From: CAVVJA01 sp963809815
GTDB lineage: Bacteria > Actinomycetota > Actinomycetes > Mycobacteriales > Jatrophihabitantaceae
NCBI GenBank assembly: GCA_963809815.1
Contig: CAWELM010000012.1
Span: 489,968 to 553,967, forward strand
Length of the DNA: 64,000 bases
Direction: 5' to 3'
In this document: positions 7,589 through 15,688 of the stretch, one piece after another
Position numbering within the stretch: the first letter of the stretch is position 1
How the letters are laid out: every line of letters begins with the position of its first letter
Translations under genes and position numbers: made by a program
Notes under the pieces: generated by a model
Databases searched by the model: none
What the model was told of the DNA's origin: nothing
Seen by the model: only the letters and a program-made list of their open reading frames with translations

Positions 7589-8488
7589 GTGACCCGTTCC
7601 CAGGTGCTGGACGGGTCGGATGCGCGACTTGTCACTACGGTGGGCCGGCTGCAGAAGCAAGGTTGGTCCGAGGCGGCGATCCGAGCGCAGCTGGACGCCC
7701 GCCGATGGCAGCGATTGGGGTACGCGATCGTCTGCCACAACGGCCCGTTGTCCCGTCACCAGGTCTGGACGGTGGCGCGACTTCACGGCGGGCCACAGGC
7801 GCTGCTGACCGCCTTCACCGCGGCCGAGGCGTGCGGCTTGACCCGATGGGAACGCAACGTCGTTCATCTGCTCGTGCCGGCTGGCACGCGGCTGCGCAGC
7901 CGAGCTCCGGTCCCGGTGCGACTGCATCACGCCCGGAAGTTCGACCAAGCGATGCCCGGCCCCACCACAGTCGTACACAAGCTGCCCGATGCGCTGCTGC
8001 GCGCCGCCGCGACCTTTCCCCACCCGAGGCCGGCCTGCGGCCTACTCGCCGCAGCCGTTCAGCAACGTCTCGTCTCCCCCGGCGACCTTGCGTGGGCGTT
8101 GCAGCAAACACCGCGCCAGAAGCATCGGTCCGCGCTGCGCGCCGCCGTTTACGACATCGGGCAAGGATCGGAGGCGCTCAGTGAGATCGACTTCGTTCGG
8201 TTGTGTCGAATTCATGGCTTGCCCGCGCCGCATCAGCAGACGGTCCGTCACGATGTCGCCGGCCGCCGACGGTACCTGGACGCGACGTGGCGCCGAGGCG
8301 ACGGGCGACTCGTGGTGGTCGAGGTCGACGGCGCATTGCACTTGGTGGCAACACGGTGGTGGGACGACCAACTGCGACAGAACGAGTTGACGTTGGCCGA
8401 CGCCATCGTGCTGCGGTTTCCGAGCGTCATCGTGCGCACCGAGCCGACCGTCGTCGCCACGCAACTCCGCCGAGCGCTCCAGCTCTAG
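7589..8488 (+). CDS. DUF559/Vsr-like nuclease-domain protein with AbiEi-type N terminus
   Basis: 299 aa. The N-terminal third has the winged-helix pattern seen in AbiEi-type antitoxin domains (GWSEAAIRAQLDARRWQRLG). The last 100 residues form a DUF559 domain with the Vsr/PD-(D/E)XK layout: SEIDF, RRRYLDATW, VVVEVDGALHL and DDQLRQNEL. The acidic residues and His expected for catalysis are present. The frame is open upstream to 7522 without ATG, GTG or TTG, so GTG 7589 was taken as the start; it has only a weak ribosome site. It sits between pknL and a DAHP synthase gene, flanked by two related palindromes, and looks like a cassette inserted into conserved core genes. Biological role unknown. 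Confidence 0.8.
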   Translation: MTRSQVLDGSDARLVTTVGRLQKQGWSEAAIRAQLDARRWQRLGYAIVCHNGPLSRHQVWTVARLHGGPQALLTAFTAAEACGLTRWERNVVHLLVPAGTRLRSRAPVPVRLHHARKFDQAMPGPTTVVHKLPDALLRAAATFPHPRPACGLLAAAVQQRLVSPGDLAWALQQTPRQKHRSALRAAVYDIGQGSEALSEIDFVRLCRIHGLPAPHQQTVRHDVAGRRRYLDATWRRGDGRLVVVEVDGALHLVATRWWDDQLRQNELTLADAIVLRFPSVIVRTEPTVVATQLRRALQL

Positions 8489-8500
8489 GCGCGTCCTACC

Positions 8501-8552
8501 CCGAACGTATGCATGGTCCGCTGCCCGAGCCACCGAATATGCATACGTTCGG
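8501..8552. repeat. Palindromic element, right copy, flanking the DUF559 gene
   Basis: Inverted repeat with 14-bp arms, CCGAACGTATGCAT (8501-8514) and its exact complement (8539-8552). The central 40 bp (8507-8546) match the left copy at 35 positions, including the loop core CCGAGCC. Inner stem positions are mismatched, but the stem has extended outward by six new pairs. It lies 12 bp after the DUF559 stop and about 40 bp before the next gene. Confidence 0.83.
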
Positions 8553-8590
8553 CATGGCGAGCTTCGGCGCGCGCACTAGGCTCACACGCC

Positions 8591-9622
8591 GTGGTCATTG
8601 TGATGGCTCCCAAGGCGTCGGAAACGGACATCGCCGGCGTGGTGAGCCACATCGAGGCTCACGGGGGCCAGGCCTTCGTCAGTCGGGGCGTGATGCGCAC
8701 GATCGTTGGCGTCGTCGGATCCGAGGAGGTCTTGGAGACCCTCGACGCCGACAGCCTGCCCGGCGTGGCCGAGACGATGCGGATCACGGCGCCCTACAAG
8801 CTGGTGTCCGCCCAGAACCATGCGCGGCGCACGACGGTCCGGGTCGGCGGCGTCCCGATCGGGCCGGAGACGTTCACCCTCATCGCCGGACCCTGCGCCG
8901 TCGAGTCCGCCAGCCAGACGCTGGAGGCGGCGCGGATGGCCAAGCGGGCCGGAGCCACGTTGCTCCGTGGCGGGGCCTACAAGCCACGAACGTCGCCGTA
9001 TGCGTTCCAAGGTCTCGGACTCACCGGGCTGCGAATCCTCGCCGAAGTCCGCGAGGAGGTGCAGCTGCCGATCGTCACCGAGGTCACCGACGTCGGCGAG
9101 GTCGACGTGGTGGCCGAGCTCGCCGACATGCTGCAGGTCGGAGCTCGCAACATGCAGAACTTCGGCCTGCTGCAGGCGGTCGGGGCCGCGGGCAAGCCGG
9201 TCATGCTCAAGCGAGGTCTGTCGGCCACGTACGAGGAGTGGCTCATGGCCGCCGAGTACATCGCCCAGCGCGGGAACCTCGACATCGTGCTCTGCGAGCG
9301 AGGGGTGCGGTCGTTCGAACCGGCGATCCGCAACATGCTCGACGTATCCGCGATCCCGATGATCCAACGGCTGTCCCACCTGCCGATCATCGTCGATCCG
9401 TCCCACGCCGCCGGGCGCCGAGACCTGGTCATTCCGCTCGCGCGAGCGGCCATGGCGGCTGGCGCCGACGGCGTGATGGTCGACGTGCATCCCAATCCCG
9501 AGACAGCGCTGTGCGACGGCGCCCAAGCGCTTGCCGATGACGGGCTCGCGGAGCTGGCCGACGCGGTGACCACGATCCCGGTCCTGGTCGGCCGGATGGG
9601 CGCAAGTCACCTCGCCGGCTGA
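8591..9622 (+). CDS. aroF: 3-deoxy-7-phosphoheptulonate synthase, type I (AroF-like)
   Basis: Condenses PEP and erythrose 4-phosphate, the first step of the shikimate pathway. The 343-aa protein has an N-terminal ferredoxin-like regulatory domain (residues about 1-75, absent from core-only enzymes) and a TIM-barrel catalytic domain starting at FTLIAGPCAVES, with LLRGGAYKPRTSPYAFQG, LMLKRG-type and DPSHAAGRR motifs (metal and substrate binding). GTG at 8591 is preceded at eight bases by TAGGCT, suggesting a leaderless transcript. A second, unrelated type II DAHP synthase is encoded about 1 kb away on the other strand. The ferredoxin-like domain suggests allosteric control by aromatic end products. 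Confidence 0.92.
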   Translation: MVIVMAPKASETDIAGVVSHIEAHGGQAFVSRGVMRTIVGVVGSEEVLETLDADSLPGVAETMRITAPYKLVSAQNHARRTTVRVGGVPIGPETFTLIAGPCAVESASQTLEAARMAKRAGATLLRGGAYKPRTSPYAFQGLGLTGLRILAEVREEVQLPIVTEVTDVGEVDVVAELADMLQVGARNMQNFGLLQAVGAAGKPVMLKRGLSATYEEWLMAAEYIAQRGNLDIVLCERGVRSFEPAIRNMLDVSAIPMIQRLSHLPIIVDPSHAAGRRDLVIPLARAAMAAGADGVMVDVHPNPETALCDGAQALADDGLAELADAVTTIPVLVGRMGASHLAG

Positions 9623-9628
9623 CCGGCG

Positions 9629-10639
9629 TCACCGCACGAGGGGCATCAGCACCTCGACCGCCCGCTCGATCCCGTCGTCGTCCACATCCAGGTGAGTGAC
9701 CAGGCGGACCAACTGCGGACCGAGCGCAGAGACCAGGACTCCGGCCGCCCGTGCCTTCCCGGCAACCTCTGGGGCGTCCGGAACGGTGAGCATGAGGATG
9801 TTGCTGTCCACCGTGGACGGATCGATGCCGAGTGCGCCGGCCAGATCGTGGGCTCGCCGATGATCGTCGGCGAGGCGGGACAGGTTGTGGGCCAGCGCGT
9901 AACGCCCGGCGGCCGCCAGGATGCCGACCTGCCGCATGGCGCCACCGTGCCGCTTGCGCCATACCCGCGCCTCGGCGATGCGTTCGGCGGACGCGACCAA
10001 GACCGAACCGATCGGCGCGCCCAGCCCCTTGGACAAGCAGACGGACACCGTGTCGAAGCCCGCCGTCAGCTCAGGCAGTGGCAGGCCGGTCGCGATGTGG
10101 GCGTTCCAGAGCCGGGCGCCGTCGAGGTGCACGCGCAGGTCGTGCTCACGGGCAAGTGCGACGACGGCGGCCACCGCCTCGGGTGACTGAACCGTCCCGC
10201 CACCGAAGTTGTGGGTGTTCTCCACGGCGATTGCGGTTGTCGACACCAGGTGCGGGCCGGCCGCCGGTGCGATCAACTCGGCGATGGCGTCCGGGTCCAA
10301 TCGTCCCCGGTCGGCCCGCCAAGTCCGGAAGGTAATGCCGGAGAACACCGCGGCGATGCCCGCCTCCGCCCGGGCGATATGGGCCAGCGTGTCGCAAACA
10401 AGCTCTTCGCCGGGTCGCACAAGGCTCTGGATGCCGAGCTGGTTGCCGAGGGTGCCCGACGGGACGAACAACCCGGCCGGGAACCCGAGCAGCGCTGCGA
10501 CCTCCGCCTCGAGGGCGTTGACGGTCGGGTCTTCGCCGTAGACATCATCGCCGACCTCCGCCTCAGCCATCGCGGCCCGCATGCCGGCACCTGGCCGGGT
10601 GACTGTGTCGCTGCGAAGGTCGACTACCGGGGCGCTCAC
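9629..10639 (-). CDS. ltaE: Low-specificity L-threonine aldolase
   Basis: PLP enzyme that cleaves threonine (and allo-threonine) to glycine and acetaldehyde, 336 aa. The N-terminal DLRSDTVTRPG is the family signature. FVPSGTLGNQLG binds PLP phosphate, HLDGARLWNA carries the cofactor Asp, and SVCLSKGLGAPIGS holds the Schiff-base Lys near residue 200. GTG at 10639 overlaps the stop of the type II DAHP synthase as GTGA, so the pair is translationally coupled. It converges with the type I DAHP synthase, leaving only six bases between stops. Glycine made here could feed the glycine cleavage system (gcvT is elsewhere in the window). Confidence 0.9.
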   Translation of the reverse strand: MSAPVVDLRSDTVTRPGAGMRAAMAEAEVGDDVYGEDPTVNALEAEVAALLGFPAGLFVPSGTLGNQLGIQSLVRPGEELVCDTLAHIARAEAGIAAVFSGITFRTWRADRGRLDPDAIAELIAPAAGPHLVSTTAIAVENTHNFGGGTVQSPEAVAAVVALAREHDLRVHLDGARLWNAHIATGLPLPELTAGFDTVSVCLSKGLGAPIGSVLVASAERIAEARVWRKRHGGAMRQVGILAAAGRYALAHNLSRLADDHRRAHDLAGALGIDPSTVDSNILMLTVPDAPEVAGKARAAGVLVSALGPQLVRLVTHLDVDDDGIERAVEVLMPLVR

Positions 10640-11997
10640 ACCCCGCGCCGTCGGCGATCGGCGACTAGCCGTTCGGCCACTCGGAAGGCCAGTTCGAGCG
10701 ACTGCTCGATATTCAGCCGGGGGTCGCAGGCGGTCTCGTAGCGCCGGACCAGGTCTGCGGTGGTCAACTCGTTCGTGCCTCCGATGCACTCGGTCACGTC
10801 GTCCCCGGTCAGCTCGATGTGCAGGCCGCCCGGATGCGTGCCGAGCTCGGCGTGTACGTCGAAGAACCCGTCCACCTCGTCGATGATCCGGTCGAGATGC
10901 CGGGTCTTGATGCCGTCGCGCGTTTCCTCGGTGTTGCCGTGCATCGGGTCGCAGTGCCACACGACGAGGTGGCCGGTCGACGCGACCTTCTCGATGATCG
11001 GCGGCAGGACGTCGCGCACCCGAGCGTTGCCCATTCGGGTGATCAGCGTGAGCCGGCCCGGCACGCCGTCCGGATCGAGTCGCTCGACGACCTCCGCCGC
11101 GAACTCGGGCGTCGCGGACGGCCCGAGCTTGACGCCGATCGGGTTGGCGAGCCGAGAGACGAAGTCGAGGTGGGCCCCATCCATCTGCCGGGTCCGGTCG
11201 CCGACCCATATGAAATGGCCGGAGAGGTCGTAGGCCTTCCCGTCCTCGATCCGGGTCAGCGCCCGCTCGTATTCCAGAATCAGTGCCTCATGGGAGGCAT
11301 AGAGCTCAACGCTGTCGAGCGCCGCGTCGCGCACCCCGCAGGCGCGCATGAACCGCACCGCGCGGTCGATTTCACTCGCCAGCTGGTCGTACCGAGCGCC
11401 GGTGTCTGTGCTGCGAGCGAACGCCGCATTCCAGGCGTGGACCTGGTCGAGCGAGGCGCTGCCACCGGCCGCGTAGGCCCGCATGAGGTTCAGCGTCGAG
11501 GCGGCTGCATGGTAGGCCCGCAGCATGCGCTGCGGGTCCGGCGTGCGATCGCCGGCGAGCTCGTTCACCATGTCGCCGCGGTAGGACGGCCGGCCGGTGC
11601 GATCGACGTCGGCGCTGCGTGGCTTTGCGAACTGCCCGGCGATCCGCCCGACTTTCACTACGGGCATCGACGCGCCGTAGGTCAGGACGACGGCCATCTG
11701 CAGCAGCACCCGAACCTTGCCGGCGATGTCTGCCTGCGAGCTCGTCGCGAACGTCTCCGCGCAGTCCCCGCCCTGGAGCAGGAAGGCTTGACCGCGCGCG
11801 ACGGCGGCGAGCCGATCACGGAGCTGATCGACTTCGCTCGCCACAACCAACGGCGGCTGCCCGGCCAGGGTCAGCGCGACTTCCCGCATGACGATCTCGT
11901 CCGGCCACGATGGCTGCTGTGCCACCGGAAGGGTCCGCCACGCGTCGAGCCCGTAGAGATCCGGGGTCGGCGGATCGATGCGGTCAGTCACGGTCAC
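10636..11997 (-). CDS. aroG: 3-deoxy-7-phosphoheptulonate synthase, type II (AroG)
   Basis: Class II (plant-type) DAHP synthase, 453 aa, homologous to M. tuberculosis Rv2178c. Visible motifs: FLLQGGDCAETF, KVGRIAGQFAKPRS, WVGDRTRQMDGAH, VVWHCDPMHGNT and GGLHIELTGDDVTEC, which carry metal and PEP ligands. In mycobacteria this enzyme is inhibited synergistically by aromatic amino acids and activates chorismate mutase; that cannot be judged here. The GTG at 11997 was preferred to GTG 12003 because TAGGCT (12004-12009) lies six bases before it, fitting a leaderless promoter. Its stop overlaps the threonine aldolase start. It is a second DAHP synthase next to the type I gene. Confidence 0.94.
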   Translation of the reverse strand: MTVTDRIDPPTPDLYGLDAWRTLPVAQQPSWPDEIVMREVALTLAGQPPLVVASEVDQLRDRLAAVARGQAFLLQGGDCAETFATSSQADIAGKVRVLLQMAVVLTYGASMPVVKVGRIAGQFAKPRSADVDRTGRPSYRGDMVNELAGDRTPDPQRMLRAYHAAASTLNLMRAYAAGGSASLDQVHAWNAAFARSTDTGARYDQLASEIDRAVRFMRACGVRDAALDSVELYASHEALILEYERALTRIEDGKAYDLSGHFIWVGDRTRQMDGAHLDFVSRLANPIGVKLGPSATPEFAAEVVERLDPDGVPGRLTLITRMGNARVRDVLPPIIEKVASTGHLVVWHCDPMHGNTEETRDGIKTRHLDRIIDEVDGFFDVHAELGTHPGGLHIELTGDDVTECIGGTNELTTADLVRRYETACDPRLNIEQSLELAFRVAERLVADRRRRGV

Positions 11998-12069
11998 CGG
12001 CACAGCCTAATCGGCGCGGGCAGGCCAGGCCGCCCGTACCGGCCGACCGGGCCGAAATGAGACCGGTAG

Positions 12070-12981
12070 TCAGAGGCTTTCGGCCGGGCGGGGCACCCGG
12101 ACGGTCGGGGGGAGCTCCTCCTTGACCTCGACGAGCAGGGGTGAACGGGCCAGGCGGAGCACGCCGTAGCCAACCCCCGCCGCACCCAACGTCGCGAGTA
12201 CGAGCCAACCGCCGGTCTGCGTCACCTCGTTGAAGACGAGCACACCCCACAGGATCGAGACAAGCGGATCCATCAGGGTGAACCCGGGCTGCGCGGCCAC
12301 GAGCGGACCCTCGTGCAGTGCCGCTTGGACGAGGACCAGCCCCAAGATGCCGAAGCACGCGGCGGCATAGGTCTGCCAGGTCATGAGCATCCCAGCCGCA
12401 CCGTCTCGCGATAGCTTCTCCACCGTCACCTTGATCAGCGTCGCGGTCATCCCGAAACTGGTGCCGGCCGCGGCGCCCAGGCATGCGGTACGCCACAGTC
12501 GGCCGCCGCGGTGGGAGGCCAGGATGAGAACCACGATCGTGGCGGCAGTCGCTGTCCCGGCTGCGACATAGGTCAGGTGATCGACGTTGGTCGCGTCACC
12601 GCCGCTGGGGTCGAGCGACCACACCAAAACGATCATGCCTCCGGTCATGATCAGAATGCTGGCCCAGTCGTAGCCTGATAGCCGGCCGGAGAACACGCGC
12701 GACGCGACGAGCAGAGTCAGAGGCACCTCGAGCGTGATGATCGGCTCGACCGCCGAGAGCTCGCCGTAGCTCAGCGCGACCGCCTGAAGGACGAACGACA
12801 CGACGAGCCCGGCGAAGCCCAGCAACCAGGTTGGACTGCGCACGAGGGCGAGCAGCAGGCGCGGGCCGAAGGGCAGGTCGGGCTGGCTCAGACTCGCCTT
12901 GCGCTGCATGACGTTGGCGGTCGCGTTGCCGGCAGAGGCCAGCACGGCACAGCCGAAGCTGATGACGTTGCTGGACTCCAC
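12070..12981 (-). CDS. DMT-superfamily (EamA/NIPA-like) membrane transporter
   Basis: 303-aa integral membrane protein with about nine or ten hydrophobic helices arranged as two similar halves. VEPIITLEVPLTLL and LMDPLVSILWGVLVFNE are the paired re-entrant or helix motifs of the drug/metabolite transporter family. The substrate is unknown. The C-terminal tail is charged and cytoplasmic. GTG at 12981 follows TACCCT (12988-12993, read on the minus strand) by six bases, so the message is probably leaderless. The gene stands alone between the type II DAHP synthase promoter and the phosphofructokinase gene. Confidence 0.75.
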   Translation of the reverse strand: MESSNVISFGCAVLASAGNATANVMQRKASLSQPDLPFGPRLLLALVRSPTWLLGFAGLVVSFVLQAVALSYGELSAVEPIITLEVPLTLLVASRVFSGRLSGYDWASILIMTGGMIVLVWSLDPSGGDATNVDHLTYVAAGTATAATIVVLILASHRGGRLWRTACLGAAAGTSFGMTATLIKVTVEKLSRDGAAGMLMTWQTYAAACFGILGLVLVQAALHEGPLVAAQPGFTLMDPLVSILWGVLVFNEVTQTGGWLVLATLGAAGVGYGVLRLARSPLLVEVKEELPPTVRVPRPAESL

Positions 12982-13026
12982 CGAATCAGGGTAATTCGTC
13001 GAGGCCCCAGCCGTCTCGCCCGCCGG

Positions 13027-14058
13027 TCAGCCGAAGAACACCTCCGCCTCGGAGTAGAGGTCCAATGAGACGGTCTTCAGCTTCTCCGTCGCAGCGGCAA
13101 GCGGGACTCGGACGATCGCGGTGCCACGCAGGGCTACCATCTTCCCCCAGTCGCCGTCTCGGACCGCGTCGACCGCGTGCAGTCCGAATCGGGTCGCGAG
13201 TACCCGGTCGAACGCGGTCGGCGTTCCGCCGCGCTGGATGTGGCCGAGCACAATCGTCCGAGCCTCGACTCCGGTCTGGAGCTCGATCTGCCCCGCCAGC
13301 CATTCGCCGATCCCGCGCTGGGCGAGACGCGCGTGCCCGAAGGCGTCGGTCCCTTGGTCGACGAGCACGTCCTCGGCGACGTCGGGCGTCGCTCCCTCGG
13401 CCACCACCAGAATCGGCGCGTAGTGCGACTGGAACCGGCTCTGGACATAGGCGCAGACTCGGTCGACCGAAAAGGGCACCTCCGGGATGAGGATCACATT
13501 GGCGCCACCCGCGAGGCCGGCGTGCAACGCGATCCAGCCGGCGTGGCGCCCCATCACTTCGACCACGAGCGCTCGATGGTGTGACTCGGCGGTCGTGTGT
13601 AGCCGATCGATGGCCTCCATCGCGATGTTCACGGCGGTGTCGAAGCCGAACGTGTAGTCGGTGGCGTTCAGGTCGTTGTCGATGGTCTTCGGCACACCCA
13701 CGACGTTGATCCCGAGCTCGTTCAGCTTGGTGGCGACGCCGAGAGTGTCCTCACCGCCGATCGCGATCAGCGCGTCCACGCCAAGGGCGTGCAGGTTCTC
13801 GCGAATGGCGTCGACGCCGCCGTCGACCTTGAATGGGTTGGTACGTGACGAGCCGAGAATAGTTCCGCCGCGAGGCAGGATGCCACGAACCTCGGGGATG
13901 CCGAGCGCCATGGTCCGGTTTTCCAGCGGCCCCTTCCAGCCGTCCCGAAAGCCGATGCACTCGTAGCCGTACATTCCCGCGCCCTTGCGGACGATCGCAC
14001 GGATGACCGCATTCAATCCCGGACAGTCGCCGCCGCCGGTGAGCACTCCTAACCGCAT
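13027..14058 (-). CDS. pfp: Pyrophosphate-type 6-phosphofructokinase
   Basis: Group III phosphofructokinase, 343 aa. Motifs: LTGGGDCPGLNAVIR (phosphoryl donor), PKTIDNDL with catalytic Asp, MGRHAGW and GGTPTAFDR (fructose 6-phosphate). The donor loop reads GGEDT with Asp where ATP enzymes have Gly, and the second specificity position is Lys in VPKTIDND. Both are the residues established for PPi-dependent enzymes (for example the Amycolatopsis methanolica PPi-PFK), so a reversible PPi-linked reaction is inferred. The ATG overlaps the stop of the RNase AS gene by one base (TGATG), indicating co-translation. Confidence 0.88.
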   Translation of the reverse strand: MRLGVLTGGGDCPGLNAVIRAIVRKGAGMYGYECIGFRDGWKGPLENRTMALGIPEVRGILPRGGTILGSSRTNPFKVDGGVDAIRENLHALGVDALIAIGGEDTLGVATKLNELGINVVGVPKTIDNDLNATDYTFGFDTAVNIAMEAIDRLHTTAESHHRALVVEVMGRHAGWIALHAGLAGGANVILIPEVPFSVDRVCAYVQSRFQSHYAPILVVAEGATPDVAEDVLVDQGTDAFGHARLAQRGIGEWLAGQIELQTGVEARTIVLGHIQRGGTPTAFDRVLATRFGLHAVDAVRDGDWGKMVALRGTAIVRVPLAAATEKLKTVSLDLYSEAEVFFG

Positions 14059-14621
14059 CAGGCGTCCTCCTCGAGACGATCCGTTGCCGGCGCGCGGCCC
14101 TCATCTCGCGCGCGGGCCGAGCCTAGGACATCGTCGGTGGTCGACTGGGATGCGGTGAGGACCCGCCAGCGCGCGAGATTGTGGCGGGCATCGGCGAGGG
14201 CATCGTGCTGATCGGCGGGGGCCTCGGGCATCGGCGGCGAGCCGGCATCCTCGAATCGTTGCCGCAATTCGTGCGTGAATCGGGGGATCTGGGGTGGCAG
14301 AGCGCGCATGTCGCCCCAGAGCTGGGCCAGCGCCACGTGGTCGTAGGCGGCCATCCACGCCCAGAGCTCGATGGGCTCCCCGGGCTCGAGGAAGTACTTC
14401 AGCAGATCGTCCCGGATTCGCTTACGGCTGCGCCACGCTGGATCGGCCATCGGAGGCAGCTTCGGCAACACGTGCCGGCGGACCCAGTCGATCGCTCGGG
14501 TGGGATCGAATTCCGTCGAGACGGCGTAGAACGCCCGGTCGGTCTCATCCACGACGCCGATCGACACGAGGTCGATGGTCTGACCGTCCTCGATGAACTC
14601 GCAGTCGTAGAAATACCGCAC
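14058..14621 (-). CDS. 3'-5' exoribonuclease AS (Rv2179c family)
   Basis: DEDDh exonuclease of 187 aa, homologous to M. tuberculosis RNase AS, which removes 3' poly(A)-like tails. Catalytic residues visible: YDCEFIEDG (Asp, Glu), AAYDHVALAQLWGDM (Asp) and QHDALADARHN (His, Asp). GTG at 14621 is chosen because the conserved VRYFYDCEF begins there and TAGTCT lies eight bases upstream; an upstream in-frame start would add 58 unrelated residues. Its stop overlaps the phosphofructokinase start by one base. The order aroG, RNase AS, acyltransferase matches M. tuberculosis, with the transporter and PFK genes inserted. Confidence 0.9.
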   Translation of the reverse strand: MRYFYDCEFIEDGQTIDLVSIGVVDETDRAFYAVSTEFDPTRAIDWVRRHVLPKLPPMADPAWRSRKRIRDDLLKYFLEPGEPIELWAWMAAYDHVALAQLWGDMRALPPQIPRFTHELRQRFEDAGSPPMPEAPADQHDALADARHNLARWRVLTASQSTTDDVLGSARARDEGRAPATDRLEEDA

Positions 14622-14697
14622 GATCGGCGAGACTAGTGCGCCTCGGCAACCTGCCTGCCTACCCGGGGCGGGCCGGGCTGGTCTCGCGACCGGCAGA

Positions 14698-15490
14698 TCA
14701 TCCGGCCTGCTCAGTCGGCATCCGGTCCGCCGCTTCGCGGAGCTCTTCCGGCCCGGGTTGATCCCGGCCAGCGGTACGGCGCGCAGGGCGCGCACCGAAC
14801 GCCACCGTGTTGCCCTCAGCCTTCTTCACCTTCGCGGCATAGATATCGACGTACACCTGGCCGGACAGCTGCATCAGCTCATACATGATCTCGTCTGTCA
14901 TCGACCGTTCGACAAACCGGTCGCCGGCCATCCCGTCGTACCGGCTGAAGTCCAGCGGTCGCCCGAACCGGACCCCCGGTCGGGGCCGCAAATGCGGAAC
15001 AAGCCGCCCGGTCGGCTGAATGATATCCGTGTTGATCATCGCGCAAGGAATGACCGGCACCCGCGCTTCCAACGCCATCCGAGCGACGCCGGTCTTGCCC
15101 CGGTAGAGGCGGCCGTCGGGGGACCGGGTCCCCTCGGGATAGATGCCCAGCAGGTGGCCTTCGCCAAGGATTCGAACACCGGTGTCCAGAGCCGCCTTCG
15201 CCGCGTCGGCGTCCTCGCGGTCGACCGGCACCTGACCAACACCCCGGAAGAATCCGCGCGACAACCGCCCTTTCAGGCCCGGCGTCGTGAAGTACTCCGA
15301 CTTGGCGAGGAAGGTCACCCGCCGGGGCACCATCACGGGCATGAAGAACGAGTCGCAAAACGACAGGTGATTGCTGGCGAGAATTGCGGCGCCCTTACTC
15401 GGCACGTTATCCAGCGCCCTCCGTCCACGGGCGCCAGATCGCGCGCAGGAGCGGGCCGACGGCGACATATTTCAGGAAACCGTAGAGCAC
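14698..15490 (-). CDS. 1-acyl-glycerol-3-phosphate acyltransferase (PlsC family), frameshifted near the 5' end
   Basis: Membrane-associated acyltransferase of phospholipid synthesis, counterpart of Rv2182c. The catalytic box NHLSFCD (HX4D), FLAKSEYF, RGVGQVPVDR and YPEGTRSPDGRLY are intact. The expected N terminus (LYGFLKYVAVGPLLRAIWRP) is encoded from GTG 15490 but in another frame, ending at TAA 15407-15409. The catalytic part resumes one base out of phase at about 15411-15418, where GGCGCTGGATAAC would restore the family sequence if one base were absent. In the uninterrupted frame an ATG at 15468 gives 256 aa with an unrelated N terminus. Either a sequencing error or a recent +1 mutation; the catalytic domain itself could still be made. 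Confidence 0.78.
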
Positions 15491-15688
15491 GGGCCACCGC
15501 CTCTCGCTCGACCGTCTCATGTCACCGCTCCGCCCCAGGCGTAGCGGGCGCACCGGAGTAGGCAGCTGAACGCACAGTAGTGGGCCGCGCGCGACCGGGT
15601 CCACAACCGACCCGAGTCGGCTCCATGAGGGACAATTGACGGGTCGGTCGACGAGGCCGGTGCTGCTGCCCGTGAAACGAGGTACCCC

